Shown: in pieces, positions 1 through 7,343 of the stretch
Numbering within the stretch: the stretch's first letter is position 1
Layout of the letters: each line of letters opens with the position of its first letter
Source: Paenibacillus thiaminolyticus
GTDB taxonomy: Bacteria; Bacillota; Bacilli; Paenibacillales; Paenibacillaceae
Direction: 5' to 3'
Assembly (NCBI RefSeq): GCF_007066085.1
Contig: NZ_CP041405.1
Location: 1,550,001-1,614,000 of the forward strand
DNA: 64,000 bases
Position numbers and translations under genes: made by a program
Notes under the pieces: generated by a model
Told to the model about the DNA's origin: nothing
Databases searched by the model: none
The model's input: only the letters and a program-made list of their open reading frames with translations

Positions 1-33
1 CGCTTCAATAGCGGGCAGCAAATTTTGGATCAA
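1..33 (-). CDS. possible 5' end of a further gene (partial)
   Basis: A TTG codon at 33-31 on the minus strand sits just after a purine-rich GGGAGAGAGGGGCA stretch that could be its ribosome binding site. The eleven codons left in the window read MIQNLLPAIEA, which is compatible with the first helix of an RpiR/MurR-type sugar regulator but too short to identify. It lies directly downstream of the sugar kinase gene on the same strand, so a regulator or enzyme of the same operon would fit. This is inference only. Confidence 0.3.
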   Translation of the reverse strand, partial: MIQNLLPAIEA

Positions 34-122
34 TGCCCCTCTCTCCCTTCCCCCGACCTCAATTTAATGGTCAAAATCGCCCGCCGCTCCTCGAGTCTGA
101 GCATCCAATGATACCTATCCGT

Positions 123-1127
123 CTAATCCGACGATTGTGAACGCGGATGCCGCTGCAAGCGTGCGAGTATATCAGGCGTAATGGCGACGCCTATCGATTG
201 CAGCGCCAAGACGATTGCCCCAGCCACGGGGGACAGCGCCGGCTCGATGACCCGGAAGCGCTTTCGACCGCACGCGGGCGTGGACGCGGCAGCCTGCTGC
301 AGCCGTTCGGCGACGATTCGGCGGATATACGGATCCCGAATGACACTGCCTACGAACGCGACGGATAGAGTCTCCTCGCTGAAGCGCGAGCCGACGATGC
401 GAATCCCTTGCTCGAGCGCTGAGGCAGCCTCGTCGCAGACGAGCCGGGCCAACGGGACGCCGGCCCCGGCTGCTCTCGTAACATAAGGCGCCATCTCGCC
501 AAAGCGCCGCATTCGTTCATGCTCGTCGCAGACGAAGCCGCGGGCGGCTCCCAGCTCGCTCAGTTCATCAACGCTCGCGGCACCCCAGTAACGGAGTATC
601 TCGCCTACCCAAGCCTGATCCGCCTCAGCCGCGTAGCCGGCAATGATTTTGTACACCGCTTCATAGGATAAAAATCGGGCGGCCGTCGCATAGTGATGAA
701 AATCCTGATTGCGCACGATGCGGCCCGCCTCATTCACCCCGAACACGACGGAACCGGTTCCGGCCACAGCCATAATTCCCGGCTCTCCGAGAAAGGCTCC
801 CGCATGTGCTACCATCCCGTCATTGACATGCCGCCGCACGATTGAAGCGGTTGCAGCGCCGAACGCGTCGGTGAATTCCTCGGCCCATGCCATATCTTGC
901 TCCGATTCCAGACCGGCCAGGCCGGCGCACAGAGCAGCAATCGGGGCCCCGCCGGAACGTGCCGCCGCCTCCTGCAGCGCATCTCTGACATGCTGCTTCG
1001 CCTGCACATCCTTGTTCGGATTGCAGCAGCCGTTCTCGGCATAAGCGATGACCGCACCATCCAAGGAAGCCGTCATAACCCGCGTCGTCGTTCCCCCACC
1101 ATCGATGCCGATGACGATGTTGCCCAT
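123..1127 (-). CDS. BadF/BadG-family sugar kinase, probably N-acetylglucosamine kinase
   Basis: 334-residue ASKHA-fold kinase. The N-terminus carries the phosphate-1 loop IGIDGGGTTTR (residues 6-16); the phosphate-2 motif GIMAVAGTGSVVFG is near residue 120, and an adenosine-type FVGSVIRDP motif is in the C-terminal third. These are the features of the BadF/BadG/BcrA/BcrD ATPase family, which in Bacillales mostly holds GlcNAc kinases acting on amino sugars recovered from cell wall or chitin. Length is usual for the family. The ATG at 1127 is preceded by GGGGGATG at a suitable distance. The substrate is inferred, not shown: glucosamine or another amino sugar is also possible. The next gene on the strand may begin at position 33. 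Confidence 0.85.
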   Translation of the reverse strand: MGNIVIGIDGGGTTTRVMTASLDGAVIAYAENGCCNPNKDVQAKQHVRDALQEAAARSGGAPIAALCAGLAGLESEQDMAWAEEFTDAFGAATASIVRRHVNDGMVAHAGAFLGEPGIMAVAGTGSVVFGVNEAGRIVRNQDFHHYATAARFLSYEAVYKIIAGYAAEADQAWVGEILRYWGAASVDELSELGAARGFVCDEHERMRRFGEMAPYVTRAAGAGVPLARLVCDEAASALEQGIRIVGSRFSEETLSVAFVGSVIRDPYIRRIVAERLQQAAASTPACGRKRFRVIEPALSPVAGAIVLALQSIGVAITPDILARLQRHPRSQSSD

Positions 1128-1169
1128 TCATGCATCCCCCATATTCAAATGATGAAGCGGCAGGACCGC

Positions 1170-1769
1170 TTATTTGGCCAAATAGCCACGCTCGACCGCT
1201 TGCTGGACCAGCTTTTCCGCGAACCTGCCCAACTGCTGCGATCCTTCCTTGATTCCCCCGATGCGGGCCAGAACCCGATCGCTGGTGATCCCATGCTCCT
1301 GCCATGATTTCCCTTCTGTCGTATAGTTATGAATCAGAGGCTGCAGCCGGTCCAGCGCTGCCGCATATTGGGCCTCTGGCGTCTGGCGCTGCTCGAATTC
1401 CATCCAGAGCTGCATCATTTCATTTTTCTGTTCCTCCGGCAGCATGCCGAACAGCCGCTTCGCAGCCTTCGACTCCCTGGCGAATTTGTCTTCATGCCCC
1501 TGCGCATCATAGGCGAACGTGTCTCCGGCGTCAATCTCCACGATATCGTGAATGATAAGCATCTTCAGCACGCGCAGCAGGTTCAGATTCCGCTCGTTGG
1601 CGTACTCGTGCAGCAGTATCGCCATCACTGTCAAATGCCATGTGTGCTCGGCGTCATTCTCATGCCGGCTCCGATCCAGCAGATACGATTGCCGGAAGAC
1701 CGATTTCAATTTATCCACTTCTTTGATGAACTCGATATGCATTTCCAGTCTATCCTGCATGGATGCCAT
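1170..1769 (-). CDS. HD-domain hydrolase (YfbR/HDDC2 type nucleotidase-like)
   Basis: 199 residues. The metal-binding HD signature is visible: an early histidine in RSRHENDAEHTWH (about residues 34-46), then the paired HD in LKMLIIHDIVEIDAGD (about residues 68-83) and a later aspartate in the helix starting ALDRL. The spacing resembles the YfbR/HDDC2 group, whose studied members are metal-dependent 5'-deoxynucleotidases. The exact substrate cannot be read from sequence. Start ATG at 1769 has AAGGAGG nine bases upstream. It lies 43 bp upstream of the sugar kinase on the same strand and could be co-transcribed with it, although no functional link is obvious. Confidence 0.85.
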   Translation of the reverse strand: MASMQDRLEMHIEFIKEVDKLKSVFRQSYLLDRSRHENDAEHTWHLTVMAILLHEYANERNLNLLRVLKMLIIHDIVEIDAGDTFAYDAQGHEDKFARESKAAKRLFGMLPEEQKNEMMQLWMEFEQRQTPEAQYAAALDRLQPLIHNYTTEGKSWQEHGITSDRVLARIGGIKEGSQQLGRFAEKLVQQAVERGYLAK

Positions 1770-1867
1770 TCGTCCAACCTCCTTCAGCCTGTATTTCCCC
1801 GAAAGAGCGGTTCACGTCCGCGATCCGCCCCTTGGGATCGGTTGGCCCCCCTCAGTGCTCCGCGCGC

Positions 1868-2506
1868 TTACCGTTCCTCCCGATGAATGACAGCGACACT
1901 GGTCTGGCGGTTATTGAACGGATCATAGCCGTTCAGTATGCGGCCATGAATGATGCCGTAGCGGCCCAGACGCCGATGCAGCCACACTTCCGGCTCTTCG
2001 TAAGCTCCGGTCTTCAGCAGAAGCAGCTTGCCTTGCGGCGTCACATGATGCTGTAACAGGAAATGAATATACTCTTCTTCGTACTTCTCCGGCACAATAT
2101 CGAGCATCGTCGCCACATAATCGAACTGCCGCTCCGGAATCCAGGCGAAGGCGTTACCGACATAGAAATGATCCGCATAGGCGGGCAGACGTTCCTTCGC
2201 TAGCTCAATCAGCTTCTCGGAAATATCGAGCCCGTAAGGATCGATCGCAATGCCGCGCTCCTTCGTCCATTCGATGACAGACTCCAGCAAATAACCGTTG
2301 GCGCACCCGATATCCAGGAAGGATCCGGAATGCTCGACGGCATCGGCTACCGGCTTGCGCAGCGCCTTCCAGCGCTGTTCCGGTCCTGACATACCCGATT
2401 GCTTCCAAGGTTCATCCGCACCGTAAGACAAATAAGCCGTTTCGGTATCCAACTTCACTTGCTCGCACCATTGCTCCAATTCTTCGGGAATCGCTCTGTA
2501 GGGCAT
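1868..2506 (-). CDS. class I SAM-dependent methyltransferase
   Basis: 212 residues from the ATG at 2506, chosen because GAGGAGG lies eight bases before it; a longer open frame to 2653 has no such site. Residues about 50-60 give the SAM-binding motif I (SFLDIGCANGYLLES), followed by an acidic motif II in IDPYGLDISEKL and motif IV around FDYVATMLDIVPEKY. The fold is therefore a Rossmann class I methyltransferase with a short N-terminal helix. The acceptor substrate is unknown. The C-terminus (about the last 45 residues) includes a beta-rich tail mentioning GRILNGYDPFNNRQT. It is followed 98 bp later by the HD-domain gene. Confidence 0.8.
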   Translation of the reverse strand: MPYRAIPEELEQWCEQVKLDTETAYLSYGADEPWKQSGMSGPEQRWKALRKPVADAVEHSGSFLDIGCANGYLLESVIEWTKERGIAIDPYGLDISEKLIELAKERLPAYADHFYVGNAFAWIPERQFDYVATMLDIVPEKYEEEYIHFLLQHHVTPQGKLLLLKTGAYEEPEVWLHRRLGRYGIIHGRILNGYDPFNNRQTSVAVIHREER

Positions 2507-2920
2507 ATGCAGTCCTCCTCTAATTAAAATAATGGCGGCTGCGCCTCGCATTGATCCATAATGGCCGGATAAGGAGCAGCCGCCCAACCTGTACGACGGA
2601 CGATGTATCTTTTCTTGACAAGAAGCATCGCATATTTCATCCCTCGGCGTCAACTGACGCCCTGCTGCCGTTCGCTAAGGTGAGTCGGAAAGGGAAACGG
2701 CGGCAAAGCGGGACAGGGCGATGATAGAGAACGAGAAGAGATGAGAAGGGAAGCTTCCACGCTCCGTTAGGCATGAGCGGGAAGCGGCAGCGGTCTAAGG
2801 CGTATCGCAAGCCAATGCGATTGAAGCGGCAGATGGCCGTTCGGAGCCGGTCCGCCACCCCGGTTAAGTCCGGCCGCTGCGGTGAGGTCCGGGCCGGGAC
2901 TCGGGCGGCAAGGCTAGGCC
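2507..2920. other. intergenic stretch with a long-looped inverted repeat
   Basis: No convincing gene. The arms GGCGGCTGC (2534-2542) and GCAGCCGCC (2576-2584) form a perfect 9-bp inverted repeat 28 bp upstream of the methyltransferase start, so the hairpin would lie in that gene's 5' leader if transcription starts farther up. The rest (about 2640-2920) is GC-rich, with no ribosome binding site followed by a coherent frame on either strand. Confidence 0.4.
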
Positions 2921-3270
2921 TTACCGTGAGCGCGGAATGATATAGCTCCGAGCGGAACGGATGAATCCGGCCTTCAGGAAGAAGGCTTCGGCTTCGGGAA
3001 CAGAGATGAGAATAAGGGATACTTCATCGCTCAGCTTCCGCTTCAGCCGTTCCAGCAGTGTCTTCCCGACGCCCTGCTTCTGGTACGAGCGGTCGACGGC
3101 CAATTCGGACAAATAACAGCAGTAGGAAAAATCGGACACCGCTCTGGCGACGCCCATCTGCTGCCCCGCCCAGGCCGTAATCAGCAGGCCGCTGTGATCG
3201 ATCATCCTCTGTAGTCGCGGGAGATCGTGGAACGGTCTGCGATACCATTCGTTATCCTCTCCTCATCTGA
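2921..3270 (-). pseudogene. GNAT acetyltransferase, N-terminus broken
   Basis: The frame ending at 2921 encodes a clear GNAT core: ITAWAGQQMGVARAV, then a CCYLSELAVD strand, the acetyl-CoA loop QKQGVGKTLL and a C-terminal PEAEAFFLKAGF. The same frame continues upstream of the first ATG (3205) through WYRRPFHDLPRLQR, which matches the N-terminal helix of this roughly 135-residue family, but meets a TGA at 3255-3257 without any ATG, GTG or TTG. The likely original start, ATG at 3270 (MTIQMRRG), is in a different frame and ends at a TAA. About ten codons of the first helix also appear to be missing. The simplest reading is an out-of-frame deletion. A shortened 94-residue product starting at 3205 is possible but would lack part of the fold. 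Confidence 0.55.
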
Positions 3271-3318
3271 ATGGTCATCGCCGCTCCGCTGCCGGACGGA
3301 GCCATGCGGCCGACAATC

Positions 3319-4284
3319 TCAGCCTTCCACCGCAGCCGAGCTCTCGGGCAGCCTTTCCTGGCGCTCTTGCTCCCGCACCTCGGCGAGGAATTCGCGTACA
3401 GCCTCACGATACCCCTCCGGATCGGTGGGATAGGCTCCCGCATGCACCGCGTCGTCGACGATATGCAGCCGCCGGATGCCCTTCGTCTTCGCGTGATACA
3501 ATTCTACGCTCATCGAGGTAGGCACGAAATCGTCCTTGCCGCCATGGATGAGCAGCAGCGGAACTTCCTGCTCCCGAATCCGTTCTACAGGCTTGACGTC
3601 GCGCATGGAGAAGGCCGCCTGACGCCGCAGCCTCCGTTCTAGCATGCCCATGAAAGGAAAAATCGGCACCCGGTTCAAATCCTTCAGCTGGTATCGCATC
3701 AGCTTCTCCAGATCCGAGTATGGACAATCGGCAATGATGAAGCGGATTTCCGGGTCCGTCCCGGCATGCATCAGCACGGTGCCCCCGCCCATGGATTGCC
3801 CGTGGAGGCCGATATACGCGTCTTCGCCTACACGGTGCCGGACCCATTCGATCCAGGCGTCAAGATCTTCCCGTTCATAGAAGCCATAGGTTGCGTAACG
3901 CCCTTCGCTCCGTCCGTGACTGCGCTGGTCGATAAGCAGCACATTGAAGCCTTCGTCTGCGAACAACGGGATGAATTGGGACGAAAAGCCGTGGTTCGCC
4001 GTATATCCGTGCACGATAATGACAACCTTCCGGCCGCCGGGATGCGGCTCGATATAATATCCCCGCAGCCGGAACCCGTCCTTCGATAAGATGGAGGCTT
4101 CCTCCTTCGGCAGCGCTTCGAAGTCGTCCCTTGACATCAATCCCATGCCTTCCACCATGGCGAACGCATCTTCGGGAAGCGAGCGCTTGCCCAGGATCAT
4201 GCGCCGGAACACATGACTTCCCAGCAAATTCGCACTTACGATAACGATGAACAAGATGCATCCCGCCACTACATAACTCCACAT
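3319..4284 (-). CDS. membrane-anchored alpha/beta hydrolase (YqkD-like)
   Basis: 321 residues. The first 20 or so residues (WSYVVAGCILFIVIVSANLL) form one membrane anchor; the rest is an alpha/beta-hydrolase fold. VVIIVHGYTANHG marks the oxyanion strand, GLHGQSMGGGT (about residues 160-170) holds the nucleophile serine in GxSxG, GGKDDFVP the acidic residue and DDAVHAG the catalytic histidine. The family includes B. subtilis YqkD and is usually annotated as esterase or peptidase-like with unknown substrate. Start ATG at 4284 follows AAAGGGATG. The triad looks complete, so an active extracytoplasmic or membrane-associated hydrolase is expected. Confidence 0.85.
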   Translation of the reverse strand: MWSYVVAGCILFIVIVSANLLGSHVFRRMILGKRSLPEDAFAMVEGMGLMSRDDFEALPKEEASILSKDGFRLRGYYIEPHPGGRKVVIIVHGYTANHGFSSQFIPLFADEGFNVLLIDQRSHGRSEGRYATYGFYEREDLDAWIEWVRHRVGEDAYIGLHGQSMGGGTVLMHAGTDPEIRFIIADCPYSDLEKLMRYQLKDLNRVPIFPFMGMLERRLRRQAAFSMRDVKPVERIREQEVPLLLIHGGKDDFVPTSMSVELYHAKTKGIRRLHIVDDAVHAGAYPTDPEGYREAVREFLAEVREQERQERLPESSAAVEG

Positions 4285-4348
4285 ACGATCATCCCTTTTT
4301 CTGCAACGATATCATGATGAACTTGCTACAATACCATGCGGAGCGCCG

Positions 4349-4726
4349 TTACTGCCGTTCGAAACGGACATAGCGCGTTCCTCGCACCAACAACCGCCCG
4401 GCCGCCCCTTCCTCCAGCCGGTGGAATTCATCACGGCTTACCTTGTACTCTACGCACTCTCCGTCTTCCAGGCGAAATGCGACGTAATGGACAGCAAGCG
4501 AATGATGATGAACATACCCGTCATGATGCATGCGTTCGTGGCGCAGCTCCATCCGCTTGCCCGCGACGGCAGAAGCTGCCGAACGAACCGGCTGGCGGCA
4601 ATGATGAAGCCACTGCACGGTCCCCCGCAGCACGGCGTAAGCGATAATGCAGACGGCCAGGAACAGCAGCAGCCCGAAAAAGGGACCGATGAAGCCATCA
4701 GCCGAAATTAGGGATAAGGTGTCCAT
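4349..4726 (-). CDS. DUF2500 membrane protein
   Basis: 125 residues from the ATG at 4726, which follows GGGGGAGA; an upstream in-frame ATG at 4759 has a poorer context. One transmembrane helix (FFGLLLFLAVCIIAYAVL, residues 15-32) is followed by a small soluble domain with alternating strands, a histidine-rich turn (ERMHHDGYVHHHS) and the ending VRGTRYVRFER. This is the DUF2500 pattern (soluble domain resembling OB-like strands). Function unknown. A TATAAT hexamer lies at 4790-4785 on the minus strand and could be its -10 box. Confidence 0.75.
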   Translation of the reverse strand: MDTLSLISADGFIGPFFGLLLFLAVCIIAYAVLRGTVQWLHHCRQPVRSAASAVAGKRMELRHERMHHDGYVHHHSLAVHYVAFRLEDGECVEYKVSRDEFHRLEEGAAGRLLVRGTRYVRFERQ

Positions 4727-4884
4727 CGTCTCCCCCCGCTTGCATAATCCGAATCTCATTCATGACGGATTGCCTTTACTCCATATTATAACCGGAGCAC
4801 GGTGGCTATGAGCAACCTATTTTTCCACTTCTACCCAGGTGAAGCGAAAAATACCGTCCTTGCCGACGCCAGGATTACCCCTCT

Positions 4885-6057
4885 TCAGAGTGCAATCCAA
4901 TATTTGCAGATACCGTCTCCAGTCCCGGCCAAGCGGCCGCCGTTCTTCTCGATGACACGCCTCGAAGCCGTATTGTCTTCATCGCAGGTAAGAAGCACTT
5001 CCTGCAGGCCGATCCGTCTCGCCTCGGCGAGCAGCAGCCGCAGCATGACTGTTCCGTATCCCCGCCGGCGCGCTTCGGGACGAATTGCGTAGCCGATATG
5101 GCCGCCCCGCTCCCGCAGCGCATCAGTCAGCGCATGCCGCAGCTTGCCGATGCCGACCGGCCAGCCTTGGACATACAGCCAATACACGTTCTGGGGAACG
5201 AGATGCGCGGGGAGGCGGCGCCCTTGCGACATCTGTATGTAGGATTTTAGATAGGATCGGAACTGTGTCGGGCGAATGCCGTATCCGCTGTTGGAGAACC
5301 CGTTCTCCCCCGGCCCCATCTTCTGCAGCATCTCGTAAATATCGCTGCCGTCCGTCAGCGCCAGCGGACGAAGCTCAATGCCTGAAGCTTCCATGAACTG
5401 AGGATACATCCGCATGATGGTGCGCATCGATTCGGAGTCTGGCACATGCAGTCGGGTATCCCGCTGCAGCGGGACCGCTTCCGTTATCGTACAGCCGTGA
5501 GCCAGCGCTTCGGACAGCGTCACGCCCTGCTCTATCTCACCCCAGCTCCCGATCGGGACAGACAACAGCGCCGCGACATCATCCCCAGGGGCGAGCGGCT
5601 CGGATTCATCCGCTTCGGCCGCATAGATGCCGTAATAGATGTAGGGACCGACAGGCAGACCCTGCTTATACGGCTGATCCGGCGCCGGATTCGTCGCGCG
5701 CTGAAGCAGGAACGGCGCCAACTCGTCACGCACTGTCACTGGGCGTACTACACCAGTGTCCAGGTCGTGAAAATATGTTACTGGCGACGACTTCAACCGC
5801 ACCCGGTCGGTTGCCAGCTCCTCCCTCGTTTCCCGCAGCGCGCAGGCGGGCATTGTCTCGCCCAACTCCTGACCGCCTCCGACGCCCCCGATGCGCAGGA
5901 CCTGATCGGACATCACAGCCTGGCCATCCAAGGCGCCCATGTCCGCATTGAGCGTCATGACGACGCGCTCCTCCCGGACGAGGATGACGCCGGCGCAGAA
6001 CGGTTGATTGAACGTCAGCGCTTCGATATGGAGAGGCTCCTTCATCAGGATAGACAT
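4885..6057 (-). CDS. Nudix hydrolase-GNAT acetyltransferase fusion
   Basis: 390 residues from the ATG at 6057 (GGGGGGAAAG upstream). The N-terminal half has a complete Nudix box: G at GGQELGE, then E, seven residues, and RETREEL, i.e. Gx5Ex7REUxEE. It begins with a beta strand and ends near residue 200. The C-terminal half (from about residue 230, ELRPLALTDGSDIYEML) is a GNAT domain with AYAIRPEARRRGYGTVMLRLLL and the late strand LLTCDEDNTASRRVIEKNGG. So one chain combines removal of a nucleoside-diphosphate-linked group with acetyl transfer. The partner substrates are unknown. It follows the two DUF2569 genes on the same strand, and its first codons are duplicated in the neighbouring repeat. 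Confidence 0.8.
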   Translation of the reverse strand: MSILMKEPLHIEALTFNQPFCAGVILVREERVVMTLNADMGALDGQAVMSDQVLRIGGVGGGQELGETMPACALRETREELATDRVRLKSSPVTYFHDLDTGVVRPVTVRDELAPFLLQRATNPAPDQPYKQGLPVGPYIYYGIYAAEADESEPLAPGDDVAALLSVPIGSWGEIEQGVTLSEALAHGCTITEAVPLQRDTRLHVPDSESMRTIMRMYPQFMEASGIELRPLALTDGSDIYEMLQKMGPGENGFSNSGYGIRPTQFRSYLKSYIQMSQGRRLPAHLVPQNVYWLYVQGWPVGIGKLRHALTDALRERGGHIGYAIRPEARRRGYGTVMLRLLLAEARRIGLQEVLLTCDEDNTASRRVIEKNGGRLAGTGDGICKYWIAL

Positions 6058-6693
6058 CGTCTTTCCCCCCTTTAGCCGCAGCATGTTTTAATTCACGAAG
6101 GTCGCCTTGACGCGCTTCGATCGGATGAAATAAATGATCCAGGTGATCTTGAAGAAGGGGCGCAGCACCAGAAGGCTGAAGATTTTCATGCGGCTATAAT
6201 CTTCCAGTCCCCCCGGAGTCAGACTGACCAAATAAGTGTCGGCAAAGGTCCATAAAATGCTACATATGTAGAAGACGATCAACATCTTTGGCAGCAGCTT
6301 CGTTTTGCGATAGAACAGAATGAGTACCATAATCAGCATCATCGATATCAAGAGATTGGCTACCGTCTCGAAAATAATAAGCACCGGCAACACCGAGTTA
6401 TCCGATTCAGGCGTCGTGAGCAAACTCCATGTATCAGATTGGAAGAATGGAATAATTTCTGAAAACAGCGAGATAAGCATGCTTATAAACGACCACCACA
6501 GCGCAATCTGAATGACAATCAGCCAGCCCGACAGCCCTTGATAGGAGGGCCCCAGCGGCTGAAGCGGGCGCGGCGGTTCGCCGGATGAACCGGCGGGAGG
6601 ATTCCCGTTCATTCCATCCCTTCCTTTCGTTCTTGAATAGGGGCTGGACCAGCAGTTCAGCCTTGTCTAGTCCAATCCGTATTGCTTCATTTT
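6045..6693. repeat. tandem duplication unit, copy 1
   Basis: About 649 bp that matches 6693-7343. It spans the first codons of the Nudix-GNAT gene, copy A of the DUF2569 gene, its upstream region, and a 3' remnant of the regulator gene. The remnant, at 6665-6693, still reads the regulator's last codons KMKQYGLD and stop on the minus strand, although no regulator precedes it. Conservation is high in the flanks and the ends of the gene. Confidence 0.85.
6088..6612 (-). CDS. DUF2569-like four-helix membrane protein, copy A
   Basis: 174 residues. A proline-rich cytosolic start (NPPAGSSGEPPRPLQPLG) leads to four hydrophobic segments: GWLIVIQIALWWSFISMLIS, a second after VLPVLIIFETVANLL, a third LPKMLIVFYICSILW and a last one near FFKITWIIYFIRS. 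It ends in the basic tail SKRVKATFVN. This order matches DUF2569-type proteins of unknown role. It is the downstream partner of a nearly identical gene at 6735-7262, produced by a tandem duplication. N- and C-terminal parts are almost the same in the two, while the loops between helices 1-2 and 3-4 differ. Confidence 0.7.
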   Translation of the reverse strand: MNGNPPAGSSGEPPRPLQPLGPSYQGLSGWLIVIQIALWWSFISMLISLFSEIIPFFQSDTWSLLTTPESDNSVLPVLIIFETVANLLISMMLIMVLILFYRKTKLLPKMLIVFYICSILWTFADTYLVSLTPGGLEDYSRMKIFSLLVLRPFFKITWIIYFIRSKRVKATFVN

Positions 6694-7343
6694 CAGGATA
6701 GACATCGTCCGTCCCCCTTTAGCCGCAGCATGTTTTAATTCACAAAGGTCGCCTTGACGCGCTTCGATCGGATGAAATAGATGATCCAGATGACACTGAA
6801 GATGGAGCTCCGCACCAGAGGTTTGAGCGCTTCCAGGCTATCAGCGTCCTGTCCCCCCGGAATCAGACTGGCCAAAGAATAGTCGGCAAAGAACGATAAA
6901 ATGTTCCATATGTACAATACGATAATCATCGTCGGCAGCAGCTTCTTTTTCCGATAGAACAGAATGAGCACCATAATCAGCAGCATCAATGTCAATAGAT
7001 TGGCTATCGTCTCGAAAATAATAAGCACCGACCACATCGAGTGATAGTATTCCGATTCAGGCGTCGTGAGCAGACTCCATGTATTCGATTGGTAGATTGG
7101 AAAAATTTCTGTAAACAGCAAGTTGAGAATCATGATGAACAACAACCACAGCCCGATCTGAACGACAATCAGCCAGCCCGACAGCCCTTGATAGGAGGAC
7201 CCCAGCGGCTGAAGCGGGCGCGGCGGTTCGCCGGGAGACCCGGCGGGAGGATTTGCGTTCATTCCATTCCTTCCTTTCGTTCTTGAATAGAGGTTGGACC
7301 GGCAATTCAGCCTTGTCTAGTCCAATCCGTATTGCTTCATTTT
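6693..7343. repeat. tandem duplication unit, copy 2
   Basis: About 650 bp repeat of 6045-6693 with scattered substitutions and a one-base difference in the C-run near 6711-6717. Its low end (6693-6730) is a remnant of the first codons and ribosome binding site of the Nudix-GNAT gene; its high end is the true 3' end of the regulator gene. The junction between the two copies falls in TTCATTTT|CAGGATAG at about 6693. Confidence 0.85.
6735..7262 (-). CDS. DUF2569-like four-helix membrane protein, copy B
   Basis: 175 residues, paralogue of the gene at 6088-6612. The same proline-rich start, four hydrophobic helices and identical ten-residue C-terminus SKRVKATFVN are present. Differences cluster in the periplasmic-side loops: YQSNTWSLLTTPESEYYHSMW here against FQSDTWSLLTTPESDNSV in copy A, and the loop before the last helix. 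ATG at 7262 is preceded by GAAAGGAAGGAATGGA, as in copy A. This copy lies directly downstream of the regulator gene (55 bp), so it is probably the ancestral position. Confidence 0.7.
   Translation of the reverse strand: MNANPPAGSPGEPPRPLQPLGSSYQGLSGWLIVVQIGLWLLFIMILNLLFTEIFPIYQSNTWSLLTTPESEYYHSMWSVLIIFETIANLLTLMLLIMVLILFYRKKKLLPTMIIVLYIWNILSFFADYSLASLIPGGQDADSLEALKPLVRSSIFSVIWIIYFIRSKRVKATFVN

Noticed and set aside
2637..2858. 73-codon minus-strand frame in the spacer before the methyltransferase
   Set aside because: No ribosome binding site and no protein-like pattern.
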